A DNA stretch of 64,000 nucleotides, from assembly GCF_014534685.1 (NCBI RefSeq), contig NZ_JACVVX010000002.1:682001-746000 (forward strand), given 5' to 3'. Each line of letters starts with the position of its first letter. Position 1 is the first letter of the stretch. A program made the translations under genes and the position numbers. Positions 1 through 8,077 of the stretch are shown here, one piece after another. The notes under the pieces are model-generated. The model was not told the origin of the DNA and searched no databases. It saw only the letters and a list, made by a program, of their open reading frames with translations. The DNA is from Oryzicola mucosus. Its GTDB lineage: Bacteria > Pseudomonadota > Alphaproteobacteria > Rhizobiales > Rhizobiaceae.

Positions 1-1168
1 CAACTCCAACCGCCTCAACCAGATCGTGTTTCTGCTGCTGTTCGGCTGCATGCTGGTCTATGGCGTCATGCATCCGATGCGGCGGATGATCCTGCAGCCG
101 CGGATCTTGCTGGCAACGATCTTCCTCTGGTTCCTGTTCGTCTCGGTGATGTCGGCGCATTCCAGCAACAGCATCAAATCGGTGATCCTGGCTGTTATGA
201 TGATCGTCAACGCCAGCATCTATCTCATGCTGCCGGCGTCGGAAAAGCACTTCGCCAAGATGCTGGCCATCGGCAGCCTGGCCGCGCTGGGATTGTCTTA
301 TTACGGCATCTTCATGCTGCCGCAGTTCTCGATCCACCAGGCAGCCGAGCTGCGCGAGCCGATGAATGTCGGTCTGTGGCGCGGGCATTTCCCCCACAAG
401 AACAGCGCTGCCGCGGCGATGGTGCTGATGTCCTTCTTTGGCCTGTTCGTCATGAGGGCCTGGTCGCGGATCATTGGCGCGGTGATCTTCGCCCTGGCGG
501 CCTTCTTCCTGATGCAGACCGGCGGCAAGACCTCGACGGCGATGCTGCCGCTGATTCTCGTGCTTGCCTTTATCGTCGAGCGTTTTCCGGTCCTGCGGAT
601 ACCAGTGGTGGTGGGCGGGGTCGCGGCTTTCAATCTTTTCGCCGTCGGGTCGAGCGTCTACCGGCCCTTCGGTGAGTTCGTCGCCAGCCTGGGTATCGAT
701 GCGACCTTCACCAACCGGGCCGATGTCTGGCGCTTCGCGTTCGCCGCCATCGCCGAGCATCCATTCACCGGCTACGGATTCCGGTCGTTCTGGCAGACCG
801 AAGAACTGCTCTACAGCGGCGGGCAGGTCGAGACCTGGGCCGTCGCGGCCGCGAACGGCCACAATTCGTTTGTCGATATCCTGCTCGCCACCGGAATACC
901 CGGCCTGGTGCTGACGATCTTCTGGATCATCTTCATGCCGCTTCGCGACATTTCGAGGATAGATGCAAAGCAGGCGAGTCCAAACCTCACGAGATTTTTC
1001 CTTCGTGTATGGCTCTACGGTCTGTTTCATGCAGGACTTGAGAGTTTATTTTATGAAGGTGGTAACGTCTTGTGGTTTACCTTCGTGGTGGGGTTATACG
1101 GGTTTCGCTTCCAGTCGACGGCAACGCTTGTCGGCCGGGAGGCGGCAGGCAGGGCGACGGCGACATGA
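1..1168 (+). CDS. O-antigen ligase / polysaccharide polymerase family membrane protein (5' truncated)
   Basis: The reading frame is open to the left edge (first full codon at base 2), so the N-terminus is missing and the GTG at 26 is only an internal codon. What remains is a polytopic inner-membrane protein with about ten hydrophobic segments. It has the family's periplasmic-loop signatures: a W-R-G-H-F-P-H-K-N motif near residue 125 and a G-H-N-S-F-V-D motif near residue 280. These are typical of the Wzy/WaaL/ExoQ-like group that polymerises or ligates lipid-linked glycans at the periplasmic face. It overlaps the next gene by 4 bases (ATGA) and heads a chain of coupled polysaccharide genes. 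Whether it is a polymerase or a ligase cannot be decided from sequence. Confidence 0.85.
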   Translation, partial: NSNRLNQIVFLLLFGCMLVYGVMHPMRRMILQPRILLATIFLWFLFVSVMSAHSSNSIKSVILAVMMIVNASIYLMLPASEKHFAKMLAIGSLAALGLSYYGIFMLPQFSIHQAAELREPMNVGLWRGHFPHKNSAAAAMVLMSFFGLFVMRAWSRIIGAVIFALAAFFLMQTGGKTSTAMLPLILVLAFIVERFPVLRIPVVVGGVAAFNLFAVGSSVYRPFGEFVASLGIDATFTNRADVWRFAFAAIAEHPFTGYGFRSFWQTEELLYSGGQVETWAVAAANGHNSFVDILLATGIPGLVLTIFWIIFMPLRDISRIDAKQASPNLTRFFLRVWLYGLFHAGLESLFYEGGNVLWFTFVVGLYGFRFQSTATLVGREAAGRATAT

Positions 1169-1941
1169 GTGGTTTTACGGACAGGCTCGACACCCTGGCG
1201 TCGCGCGTCATCAACAAATACAGCTGGAGCACCGTGCGCAAATCTCAGGCGATTGCCACGGATGTGCCGATCGTCAGCTTCACCTTCGACGACGTTCCCG
1301 ATACGGCGCTGACCAACGGTGCCGCCATACTGGAGCGCTACGGCGCGCTGGGAACCTTCTACCTTTCCGGCAGCCTGATGGGTACCAAGGAAACGTACCG
1401 CAACATCATCGATGCCGAGGGGGCTCGGGAACTGGCCCGGCGCGGGCATGAGATCGGCTGCCACACCTATGCCCACCGAAAGGCGTGGAAGCTGTCGCCC
1501 GGTGGCTTAAGGCGCGACATCGAGAAGAACGGAGCGATGCTGGCGCGCGAGCAGATTGTGGACAGGGCCGAGAATTTTGCCTTTCCCTATAATGCGATGT
1601 CGCCTTTGGCGCGCGCCATGCTGCGCCGTCGTTTTCGCAGCTGCCGCGCGGCCAATGAAGGCATCAACCGCAATGCGATGGATCCCATCGCGCTGCAGGC
1701 GGTGGAGATTCGTCAGCCGGAGGATCACGCGCGTTCGCTGACCCGCTGGATCGACGACGTCGCGCAGACGCCGGGCTGGTTGATCTTCTTCACCCATGAC
1801 ATTGCCGATTTTCCGACGCCTTATGGCTGCAAGCCCGAGACGCTGGAGCGTCTGGTCAGCCATGCGGTTGCCAAGGGTTGCCAGATCCTTCCCGTTTGTG
1901 CTGCGCTAGACCGGCTGGAAGGCAAGGCAGAGGCGGCATGA
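1165..1941 (+). CDS. polysaccharide deacetylase family protein (NodB-like)
   Basis: A 258-residue carbohydrate esterase family 4 domain. The metal/catalytic motif S-F-T-F-D-D-V-P places Asp42-Asp43 at the active site, and H-E-I-G-C-H-T-Y-A-H supplies His100 and His104 as zinc ligands. A second conserved stretch, F-F-T-H-D, lies near the C-terminus. There is no signal peptide, so it probably acts on a cytoplasmic or membrane-associated glycan precursor and removes N-acetyl groups. The ATG at 1165 was chosen because it overlaps the upstream stop in an ATGA junction; the frame extends further upstream but only inside the preceding gene. The gene also ends in an ATGA overlap with the next glycosyltransferase, which implies translational coupling. 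Confidence 0.88.
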   Translation: MSGFTDRLDTLASRVINKYSWSTVRKSQAIATDVPIVSFTFDDVPDTALTNGAAILERYGALGTFYLSGSLMGTKETYRNIIDAEGARELARRGHEIGCHTYAHRKAWKLSPGGLRRDIEKNGAMLAREQIVDRAENFAFPYNAMSPLARAMLRRRFRSCRAANEGINRNAMDPIALQAVEIRQPEDHARSLTRWIDDVAQTPGWLIFFTHDIADFPTPYGCKPETLERLVSHAVAKGCQILPVCAALDRLEGKAEAA

Positions 1942-3182
1942 CGGCAAAACCGCACCCGCGTCTCCTCGCCGTCAACAACTACTTCTACCGCCGCGGCGGC
2001 GCGGAAGCGGTGTTCTTCGACCATATGAAGCTGTTCGAGGAGATCGGCTGGGAGGTGATGCCGTTCGCCATGCAGCACGAGCACAATCTGCCGTCGCCAT
2101 GGTCGGATTATTTCGTTTCGGAGATCGAATACGGTCGGGAAAGCGGTCTTCTCACCAAGGCCAAGCAGGCGACGCAAGTAATCTATTCCTTCGAGGCGCA
2201 GCGAAACCTCCAGCGGTTGATGGAGAAGGCCCGACCCGACATCGCGCATGCGCACAATGTCTATCACCATATCTCGCCGTCGATCTTTTCGACATTGCAG
2301 GCGGCGAAGGTGCCTGTCGTGATGACGGTGCATGACCTGAAGCTCGCCTGTCCGGCGTACAAGATGCTGCGCGACGGCCATATCTGCGAGGCGTGCAAAG
2401 GGGGACGTATCTACAATGTCGCCCGCTACCGCTGCATCAAGGACTCCCTGTCGTTGAGCGCGGTGGTGTTCGCCGAGACCATGGTGCATCGCGGGCTGGG
2501 GCTCTATCGCCACAAGGTCGATCGCCTCGTCGTGCCCAGCCGCTTCTATATCGAGAAGCTGGTGGAGTGGGGATGGCCGCGCGAGAAGATGGCCTACATT
2601 CCGAATTTCATCGACGTCAGCCATTTGTCCTCGGACTGGGACGATGGCGGCTATTTCCTATTTGCCGGACGTCTTGCGCCGGAAAAGGGCATTGCCACGC
2701 TGATCCGGGCTGCGGCGAAAGCCGGCCAGAGGCTGGTGATTGCCGGCACGGGACCGGACGAGGCGATGCTGAAGGCTCTCGTTGCGGAGCTTGGCGCCGA
2801 CGTGACCTTTGCCGGCTATGTGTCGGGCGAGGCGTTGCACAGGCTGATCGGCCAGGCGAGCGCGCTGGTGCTGCCGTCCGAATGGTATGAGAACGCGCCG
2901 ATCAGCGTTCTGGAGGCCTATGCCATGGGCACGCCGGTCATCGGTGCGGCGATCGGCGGCATTCCCGAAATGATCGTGGAAGGCGAAACAGGCTTCACCG
3001 CGCGCAGCGGCGATGCCGACGACCTTGCCTCGGCGCTGAGCCGGATGGCATCGCTTGGCGCGGCGGGGCGAGCGCGACTGGGTGCCAAGGGGCGAGAGAT
3101 GGTCGCAGAGAACTTTTCCGCCGAGGCCTATCGCAGCCGGACGCTCGATCTTTATCGCAGCCTTGGAGTGGAGCAGACATGA
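1938..3182 (+). CDS. glycosyltransferase family 4 protein
   Basis: A 414-residue GT-B fold enzyme. The N-terminal acceptor half contains a Gly/Arg-rich R-R-G-G-A-E loop and a V-H-D-L-K motif. A Cys cluster (C-P-A-Y...C-E-A-C...C) near residues 135-170 is often seen in this subgroup. The C-terminal donor half has the classical R-L-A-P-E-K-G-I motif and the E-x7-E region (E-N-A-P-I-S-V-L-E) that binds the sugar nucleotide. It presumably adds one sugar to the lipid-linked repeat on the cytoplasmic face. It starts at 1938 in an ATGA overlap with the deacetylase and ends in another ATGA overlap with the next glycosyltransferase. Donor and linkage are unknown. Confidence 0.88.
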   Translation: MTAKPHPRLLAVNNYFYRRGGAEAVFFDHMKLFEEIGWEVMPFAMQHEHNLPSPWSDYFVSEIEYGRESGLLTKAKQATQVIYSFEAQRNLQRLMEKARPDIAHAHNVYHHISPSIFSTLQAAKVPVVMTVHDLKLACPAYKMLRDGHICEACKGGRIYNVARYRCIKDSLSLSAVVFAETMVHRGLGLYRHKVDRLVVPSRFYIEKLVEWGWPREKMAYIPNFIDVSHLSSDWDDGGYFLFAGRLAPEKGIATLIRAAAKAGQRLVIAGTGPDEAMLKALVAELGADVTFAGYVSGEALHRLIGQASALVLPSEWYENAPISVLEAYAMGTPVIGAAIGGIPEMIVEGETGFTARSGDADDLASALSRMASLGAAGRARLGAKGREMVAENFSAEAYRSRTLDLYRSLGVEQT

Positions 3183-4363
3183 GCGCCACCGCAAAGACGG
3201 CGAGACCCAAGGTGATGATGCTCGGCCTGCGCGGTATTCCCGACGTGCAGGGCGGCATCGAGCGCCATGTCGAGGCGCTGGCGCCGCTTCTCGTCGAGCA
3301 TGGCTTCGACGTCGAAGTGCTCGGCCGCGCACCTTATCTGCCGCAAAAGGAGGTTTCGACCTGGCGTGGCGTGACGGTCAAACCGCTCTGGGCGCCGAAA
3401 CGCAAGAACACCGAGACGATCCTGCATACCGGGCTCGGCGTGCTCTATGCCGCCTGGAAGCGGCCCGACATCCTGCACATCCATGCCGTCGGTCCCGCGC
3501 TGCTGACGCCGCTGGCGCGGCTGTTCGGGCTGAAGGTCACGGTGACGCATCACGGCTACGACTACGACCGCGACAAATGGTCGAACTTCGCCAAGGCGAT
3601 CCTGCGGGCAGGCGAGAGCGGCGGCATGCGGTTTTCCCAACTGCGCATTGCGGTGTCGGCGGAGATCGCGCGCACCATGCAGCAGCGCTTCAACGTGCCG
3701 GTGCATTTCCTGCCCAACGGCGTGACCGTGGGGTTCAGGCCGACACGCACCGACACAATAGACCGTTTCGGGCTGGAAAAGCGGCGCTACATCATGCTCG
3801 CTGCGCGCCTGGTGCCCGAAAAGCGACAGCTCGACCTTATCGCAGGCTATGCCGCGATGGCCGAGAAGGGCGGCTTCAAGCTCGCCATCGTCGGCGGCTC
3901 GGAGCATCCCGATGCCTATGAGAAAGAGGTCATGGCGCGCGCGGCGGCTACGCCCGGTGTGGTCGCCACCGGCTTCCAGTCCGGCGAGGCGCTGGCGCAA
4001 CTGTTTGCCAATGCGGCGCTGTTCGTGCTGCCTTCCAGCCACGAAGGCATGCCCATTGCGCTGCTCGAGGCGCTGGGCAACGGACTTCCGGTGCTGGCGA
4101 GCGACATCGTCGCCAACAAGGAACTGAAGCTGCCGGAAGGCGACTATTTTCCGCTCGGCGATATCGAGGCGCTGGCGGAGGCGCTGCAGCGCAAGCTGGC
4201 CGTGCCGTTCTCGGAAGAGGATGCAGAACGCCAGATCGAGCGGGTGAAGCGCGACTATGGCTGGTCTGTCGTGGCCGACAGGACCGCTGCCTTGTATCGC
4301 GCACTGTTGAGCGGCCGGCCGGCGGGGGTGCTGGCCGAGAGCGGTGACGGGCAGAAGGCATGA
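3179..4363 (+). CDS. glycosyltransferase family 4 protein
   Basis: A 394-residue GT-B glycosyltransferase. The N-terminus has G-L-R-G-I-P-D-V-Q-G-G-I-E, the acceptor-side glycine-rich loop typical of GT4 enzymes of exopolysaccharide loci. The donor domain has A-R-L-V-P-E-K-R and the E-G-M-P-I-A-L-L-E signature (the E-x7-E pair). It is cytoplasmic or peripheral to the inner membrane, with no signal peptide. It overlaps its neighbours by 4 bases on both sides (ATGA). Its sequence clearly differs from the preceding GT4, so the two are not a recent duplication and probably add different sugars. Confidence 0.88.
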   Translation: MSATAKTARPKVMMLGLRGIPDVQGGIERHVEALAPLLVEHGFDVEVLGRAPYLPQKEVSTWRGVTVKPLWAPKRKNTETILHTGLGVLYAAWKRPDILHIHAVGPALLTPLARLFGLKVTVTHHGYDYDRDKWSNFAKAILRAGESGGMRFSQLRIAVSAEIARTMQQRFNVPVHFLPNGVTVGFRPTRTDTIDRFGLEKRRYIMLAARLVPEKRQLDLIAGYAAMAEKGGFKLAIVGGSEHPDAYEKEVMARAAATPGVVATGFQSGEALAQLFANAALFVLPSSHEGMPIALLEALGNGLPVLASDIVANKELKLPEGDYFPLGDIEALAEALQRKLAVPFSEEDAERQIERVKRDYGWSVVADRTAALYRALLSGRPAGVLAESGDGQKA

Positions 4364-4779
4364 GACGGGCGGCGATGGTCGCAGCCTGGCTGCTCCTGCT
4401 GTTTGTGCTGGCGGTCACCATATCGCCGATTGCCGACCGGCCGCAGAGCGGAATGCCGGTTCATTTCGAACGCGCCGGTGCGTTCGCGCTGATCGGTTTC
4501 CTGTTCGCATTCGCTTATCCGCACCGGCTTTTGCAGGTTTTCGCCATTCTGATCGCCGCCGCCGCAGGCTTCGAAGTGCTGCAAGGACTGTCGCCTGAGC
4601 GTCATCCGCGCATGATGGATATGCTGGTCAAGGCTGCCGGTGGCATGGTCGGCGCGACGATCGGCTGGTTCTGCTGCAACGTCGTAGAAAAGATGCGAAA
4701 GCCGGTATCGGGCAGCCAGGTCGAGAAAGAGGGAGGAAGGCGCGATGTCGGTATCGATCATCATCAAGACGCTGAATGA
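4360..4779 (+). CDS. VanZ-like small membrane protein
   Basis: A 139-residue protein with about four hydrophobic segments (roughly residues 5-25, 40-58, 62-80 and 88-106) and a charged C-terminal tail. The pattern of a short hydrophobic first helix with P-I-A-D, followed by F-A-L-I-G-F-L-F and G-F-E-V-L-Q, is that of VanZ-like proteins common in envelope and exosortase-type polysaccharide loci. The molecular role of VanZ-like proteins outside teicoplanin resistance is not established. Its start overlaps the upstream stop (ATGA). Its last 35 bases overlap the start of the following GT2 gene, whose ribosome-binding site lies inside this coding sequence. Confidence 0.7.
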   Translation: MRRAAMVAAWLLLLFVLAVTISPIADRPQSGMPVHFERAGAFALIGFLFAFAYPHRLLQVFAILIAAAAGFEVLQGLSPERHPRMMDMLVKAAGGMVGATIGWFCCNVVEKMRKPVSGSQVEKEGGRRDVGIDHHQDAE

Positions 4780-5743
4780 AGAGAAGCGGATCGCCGCGAC
4801 CATCGAGAGCGCGCTTGCGGGCCTGCCCAACGGCAAGGGCGAGGTGATCGTTGCCGACAGCGGCTCGACCGACAGGACAATCGAGATCGCTTCCGGCTAT
4901 CCCGTCATCGTCGCGCAGATTCGCGCGCCCGCCCAGGCAAGCTGCGGCATCGGCCCGCAACTGGGCTTTCAGTATTCCACCTTCGAGGCCGTGTGCCTGC
5001 TCGACGGCGACATGATCCTCGATCCGACCTTTCTGTCGGAGGCGCTGGCCTATCTTGAGGCCAATCCAAAGGCCGGCGGCGTGACGGGCCACATCGAGGA
5101 GATGCTGGTCAGCAATCTCGAATTCACCCGCCGCGTCCAGCGCAACGCGCCGGAACTGCGCGCCGGGCGCATCGACCGGATGAATGGCGGGGGGCTTTAT
5201 CGCCGCGCGGCGATCCAGAGCGTCGGCTATCTGTCGGACCGCAATCTGCATGGCCATGAAGAGTTCGAGCTGGGCGCCAGGCTGCGCGCCGCCGGCTGGG
5301 AGCTGTATCGGCTGGACCGGCGCTTCGTGCAGCATTTCGGCCATACGATGAACTCCTACAAGCTGTTGGTGCGCCGCTGGAAGAGCAAATATCTGCGCGG
5401 CTCGGGCGAGGTGTTGCGCGCATCCTTCGGCAAACCCTACTTCAGCCAAGTGGTGAAGGATCTGCCCGAACTGAAGCTGTGGGTGCTCGTCTATGCCTGG
5501 ATTCTGCTGTCGCTTGGCCTTTTGATCTTCATGCCCGGTAAGCTGGCCGCTCTTGGGCTTGTGGTGGCGCTAGCAGCTTCTATCGTGGCGCTGATGAGCT
5601 GGCGCAAGGGCAGCTTCCAGCTCGGCCTCTACACCGTGGTGGCGTGGCTGTTCCATGCCGCCGCCCTGCCGCTGGGCTTCTTCAAGAGCCGCCGCAAGCC
5701 GGATGACTGGATCGAGAGCGAGATGATGGGGCAGAAACAGTGA
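4745..5743 (+). CDS. glycosyltransferase family 2 protein
   Basis: A 332-residue GT-A enzyme. The N-terminal domain starts S-I-I-I-K-T-L-N-E, continues with A-D-S-G-S-T-D-R-T, and has a metal-binding D-G-D at residues 87-89. A G-H-E-E-F-E-L-G motif near residue 175 resembles the catalytic E-D region. Two or three hydrophobic helices at about 235-305 anchor the C-terminus in the inner membrane. A good GGAGG ribosome-binding site precedes the ATG at 4745, which lies inside the VanZ-like gene. The stop overlaps the GTG start of the next gene (GTGA). It likely transfers a sugar or starts the repeat on an undecaprenyl carrier. Confidence 0.88.
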   Translation: MSVSIIIKTLNEEKRIAATIESALAGLPNGKGEVIVADSGSTDRTIEIASGYPVIVAQIRAPAQASCGIGPQLGFQYSTFEAVCLLDGDMILDPTFLSEALAYLEANPKAGGVTGHIEEMLVSNLEFTRRVQRNAPELRAGRIDRMNGGGLYRRAAIQSVGYLSDRNLHGHEEFELGARLRAAGWELYRLDRRFVQHFGHTMNSYKLLVRRWKSKYLRGSGEVLRASFGKPYFSQVVKDLPELKLWVLVYAWILLSLGLLIFMPGKLAALGLVVALAASIVALMSWRKGSFQLGLYTVVAWLFHAAALPLGFFKSRRKPDDWIESEMMGQKQ

Positions 5744-7896
5744 AGGCCGCCGCAACCGCCGCCCTCCTTCTGTCGCTTCTGCCCGGCATCGCCGGGGCGC
5801 AGGAATGGTTGCCGGTGCGCGAGGTATCGCTGGAGGTTGCGCCGGGAAGCCCGCTGGATTTCTCGGCTTTTCTACCAAATCCATCCATCGCGGAGACCGG
5901 CAGCATCGTAACGACGCCGGATGGGCGGCTGTCCTTCCAGGCGACGCCCGACAAGCCGGAGCGCCTGTTGTGCGCGTCGCTGGCCTGGAGCCCGGCGTCG
6001 GGCGGGTTTCCCGATCATGACACGGCCGACCGTTATGCCAAGCAGCTCGCCATGCATGGCTACAACATTGCGCGTTTCCATTTCGCGGATGCCGCGCTGA
6101 TGGCAGACCGTGCGCGCGACTTCGATTTCGATCCAGAGGTGCTCGACCGTTTCCACTATCTTCTGGCGGCGTTGAAGAGGAACGGCATCTACTGGATCAT
6201 GGACGGGCTTTCGTCCTGGCGCGGCGCCTATGGCGGCTATGAGGATCGCTGGGATCCGTCGAGCGACATCAAGCTGAAGCTGCATCTCGATCCGGCGACC
6301 TTCGAGCATTGGAAGATGCTGCAGGAAAGAATCCTCGGCTCGGTCAATCCCTATACGAAAAAGCGCGTCATCGAAGATGAGGCGCTGGCACTGGTGGTGC
6401 TGGCCAACGAGAACGGCATCGAGTTCGACAGCATCGTGCGCGAGCGCGGCCACCCGCATTATGACGAGGCGCTGCGCGCGCCTTTCAACGCCTGGCTGAA
6501 AGGCAAATACCAGACGACCCGGGCTCTGGCCGAGGCATGGCCCGATCTGAAGAGCGGCGAGCGCATCGAGAACGGCTCGGTGGAGTTGCCGCCCGACCGC
6601 TACAATGACAGCCCGCGCATTCGGGACCTGCAGGCCTTCTTCGTCGAGGTCGAAACGAAAACCGCCGAGGAGATGAGCAGCTTCCTGCGCGGTCTCGGCT
6701 ATCGCGGGGAGATCAGCACCTACAACAACTGGCCCACCATTCAGACCGGGCTGAGCCGCCAGAACCTGCAGGCGGTGACCATGAACACCTATCAGGACTG
6801 GGTCGGCAGCTATATGCCGGGCGCGAAGCTGGAGCAGGCCAGCTCCATCGCAGACGGCGCCAACTATATGCGAATGATCGCCGCCGCGCGCTGGATCGGC
6901 CGGCCCTTCATCGTCACCGAATACGATCATCTGTTCTGGAGCCGGTACCGCTACGAGGCCGGGCTGGTGATGCCGTCTTACGCGGCCCTTCAGGGCTGGG
7001 ACGTGTTGTGCAGGCACGGTCATGGTCCCATCGTGCTGGCCTATGGCGAGCCGTTTCCGCACAAGCGGCAGATGCTGCCTTATGCGATTGCGCTCGACCC
7101 GATCGCGCGTGCTTCGGAGACGATTGCCGCGCTGACCTATCGGCGCGGCGACGTGAAGACGGCGAGCATGCAGATTCCGTTCGCGGTGAGCGGTACGGAA
7201 GACCTGACCGAGGATGCTCAGGCGCGCGAGCCGGAAAACCTGACCGCGCTGGCCTTGGTGACCGGCATCGGCCTGCAGGCGCAGGCCAAGATGGATGGCA
7301 AGATCTTCGTCGGCCAACCTCGGCAGAGCAACAGCTTCGGCGCTGTTTTCAACGCGCTGCGCGAGACGGGCGTGGTGACGGCGCAGAACGGCACGGATGC
7401 GGAAGCCGGGCGCTTCGAGAGCGCTACGGGCGAAATCCTGCTCGACGAGCGGGCAGGGCAGTTGCGGCTTTCCACGGCGCTGACGGAAGGCGCTGCCTTC
7501 TCCACGCTGCGCGATCCCCTAGAGCTAGGGGCGCTGACCATCGCCCAGGCAGACGGCAACGCCATGGTGGCTGTCTCCGTGCTGGACGACGCTGCTTCTA
7601 TCGCTGAAAGCAAAAAATTGCTTTTGGTCTTTGCCACCGACGCGCGCAACACCGGGATGCGGTTCCGGGACAGGGACGAGAAAATCATCGAGAATTTCGG
7701 CACATTGCCGGTGCTGATCCGCAAGGGATCTGTCGACATCCAGCTCAAGGGGATGGAGGGGCCATGGCGTATTTCGCCCGTCGGGCTCGACGGCAAGGTG
7801 CATAAGCCGATAGCCGAAGGCTCGGACGAACTCGCCGCCGAGATCAGCAACGATACGCCATCGGGGCCGACGACGTTTTTCCTTATCGAGCGGTGA
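5740..7896 (+). CDS. secreted glycoside-hydrolase-like protein (TIM-barrel, GH5/GH39-like)
   Basis: A 718-residue exported protein with a signal peptide (residues 1-20, cut after G-A-Q). The central part resembles a retaining TIM-barrel glycosidase: a Y-N-I-A-R-F-H strand near 108-114, N-E-N-G with candidate acid/base Glu224 at the end of a hydrophobic strand, and V-T-E-Y with candidate nucleophile Glu394. The order and spacing fit clan GH-A enzymes, with a beta-rich C-terminal part. It begins with GTG inside the GT2 stop codon (GTGA). In such loci a periplasmic glycosidase often trims or releases the polymer. No exact family can be assigned by eye, so activity and substrate are inferred. Confidence 0.6.
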   Translation: MKAAATAALLLSLLPGIAGAQEWLPVREVSLEVAPGSPLDFSAFLPNPSIAETGSIVTTPDGRLSFQATPDKPERLLCASLAWSPASGGFPDHDTADRYAKQLAMHGYNIARFHFADAALMADRARDFDFDPEVLDRFHYLLAALKRNGIYWIMDGLSSWRGAYGGYEDRWDPSSDIKLKLHLDPATFEHWKMLQERILGSVNPYTKKRVIEDEALALVVLANENGIEFDSIVRERGHPHYDEALRAPFNAWLKGKYQTTRALAEAWPDLKSGERIENGSVELPPDRYNDSPRIRDLQAFFVEVETKTAEEMSSFLRGLGYRGEISTYNNWPTIQTGLSRQNLQAVTMNTYQDWVGSYMPGAKLEQASSIADGANYMRMIAAARWIGRPFIVTEYDHLFWSRYRYEAGLVMPSYAALQGWDVLCRHGHGPIVLAYGEPFPHKRQMLPYAIALDPIARASETIAALTYRRGDVKTASMQIPFAVSGTEDLTEDAQAREPENLTALALVTGIGLQAQAKMDGKIFVGQPRQSNSFGAVFNALRETGVVTAQNGTDAEAGRFESATGEILLDERAGQLRLSTALTEGAAFSTLRDPLELGALTIAQADGNAMVAVSVLDDAASIAESKKLLLVFATDARNTGMRFRDRDEKIIENFGTLPVLIRKGSVDIQLKGMEGPWRISPVGLDGKVHKPIAEGSDELAAEISNDTPSGPTTFFLIER

Positions 7897-8077
7897 CGGG
7901 TCGCGGGTTTCCCGGAACGCTGCCGATGAAATGAAGGTGGAAACAGTTTAAGTCAAAATTCACCATTGTTGGAAAGGCCGGAATTTCCAGCGCATTTGGT
8001 CAGGCGGGTTTACTCTTTTTTCCGGCACGGCAATTATAAGCAATCCCGAAAACAACGGCTCGATGGGCTAAGACTTA

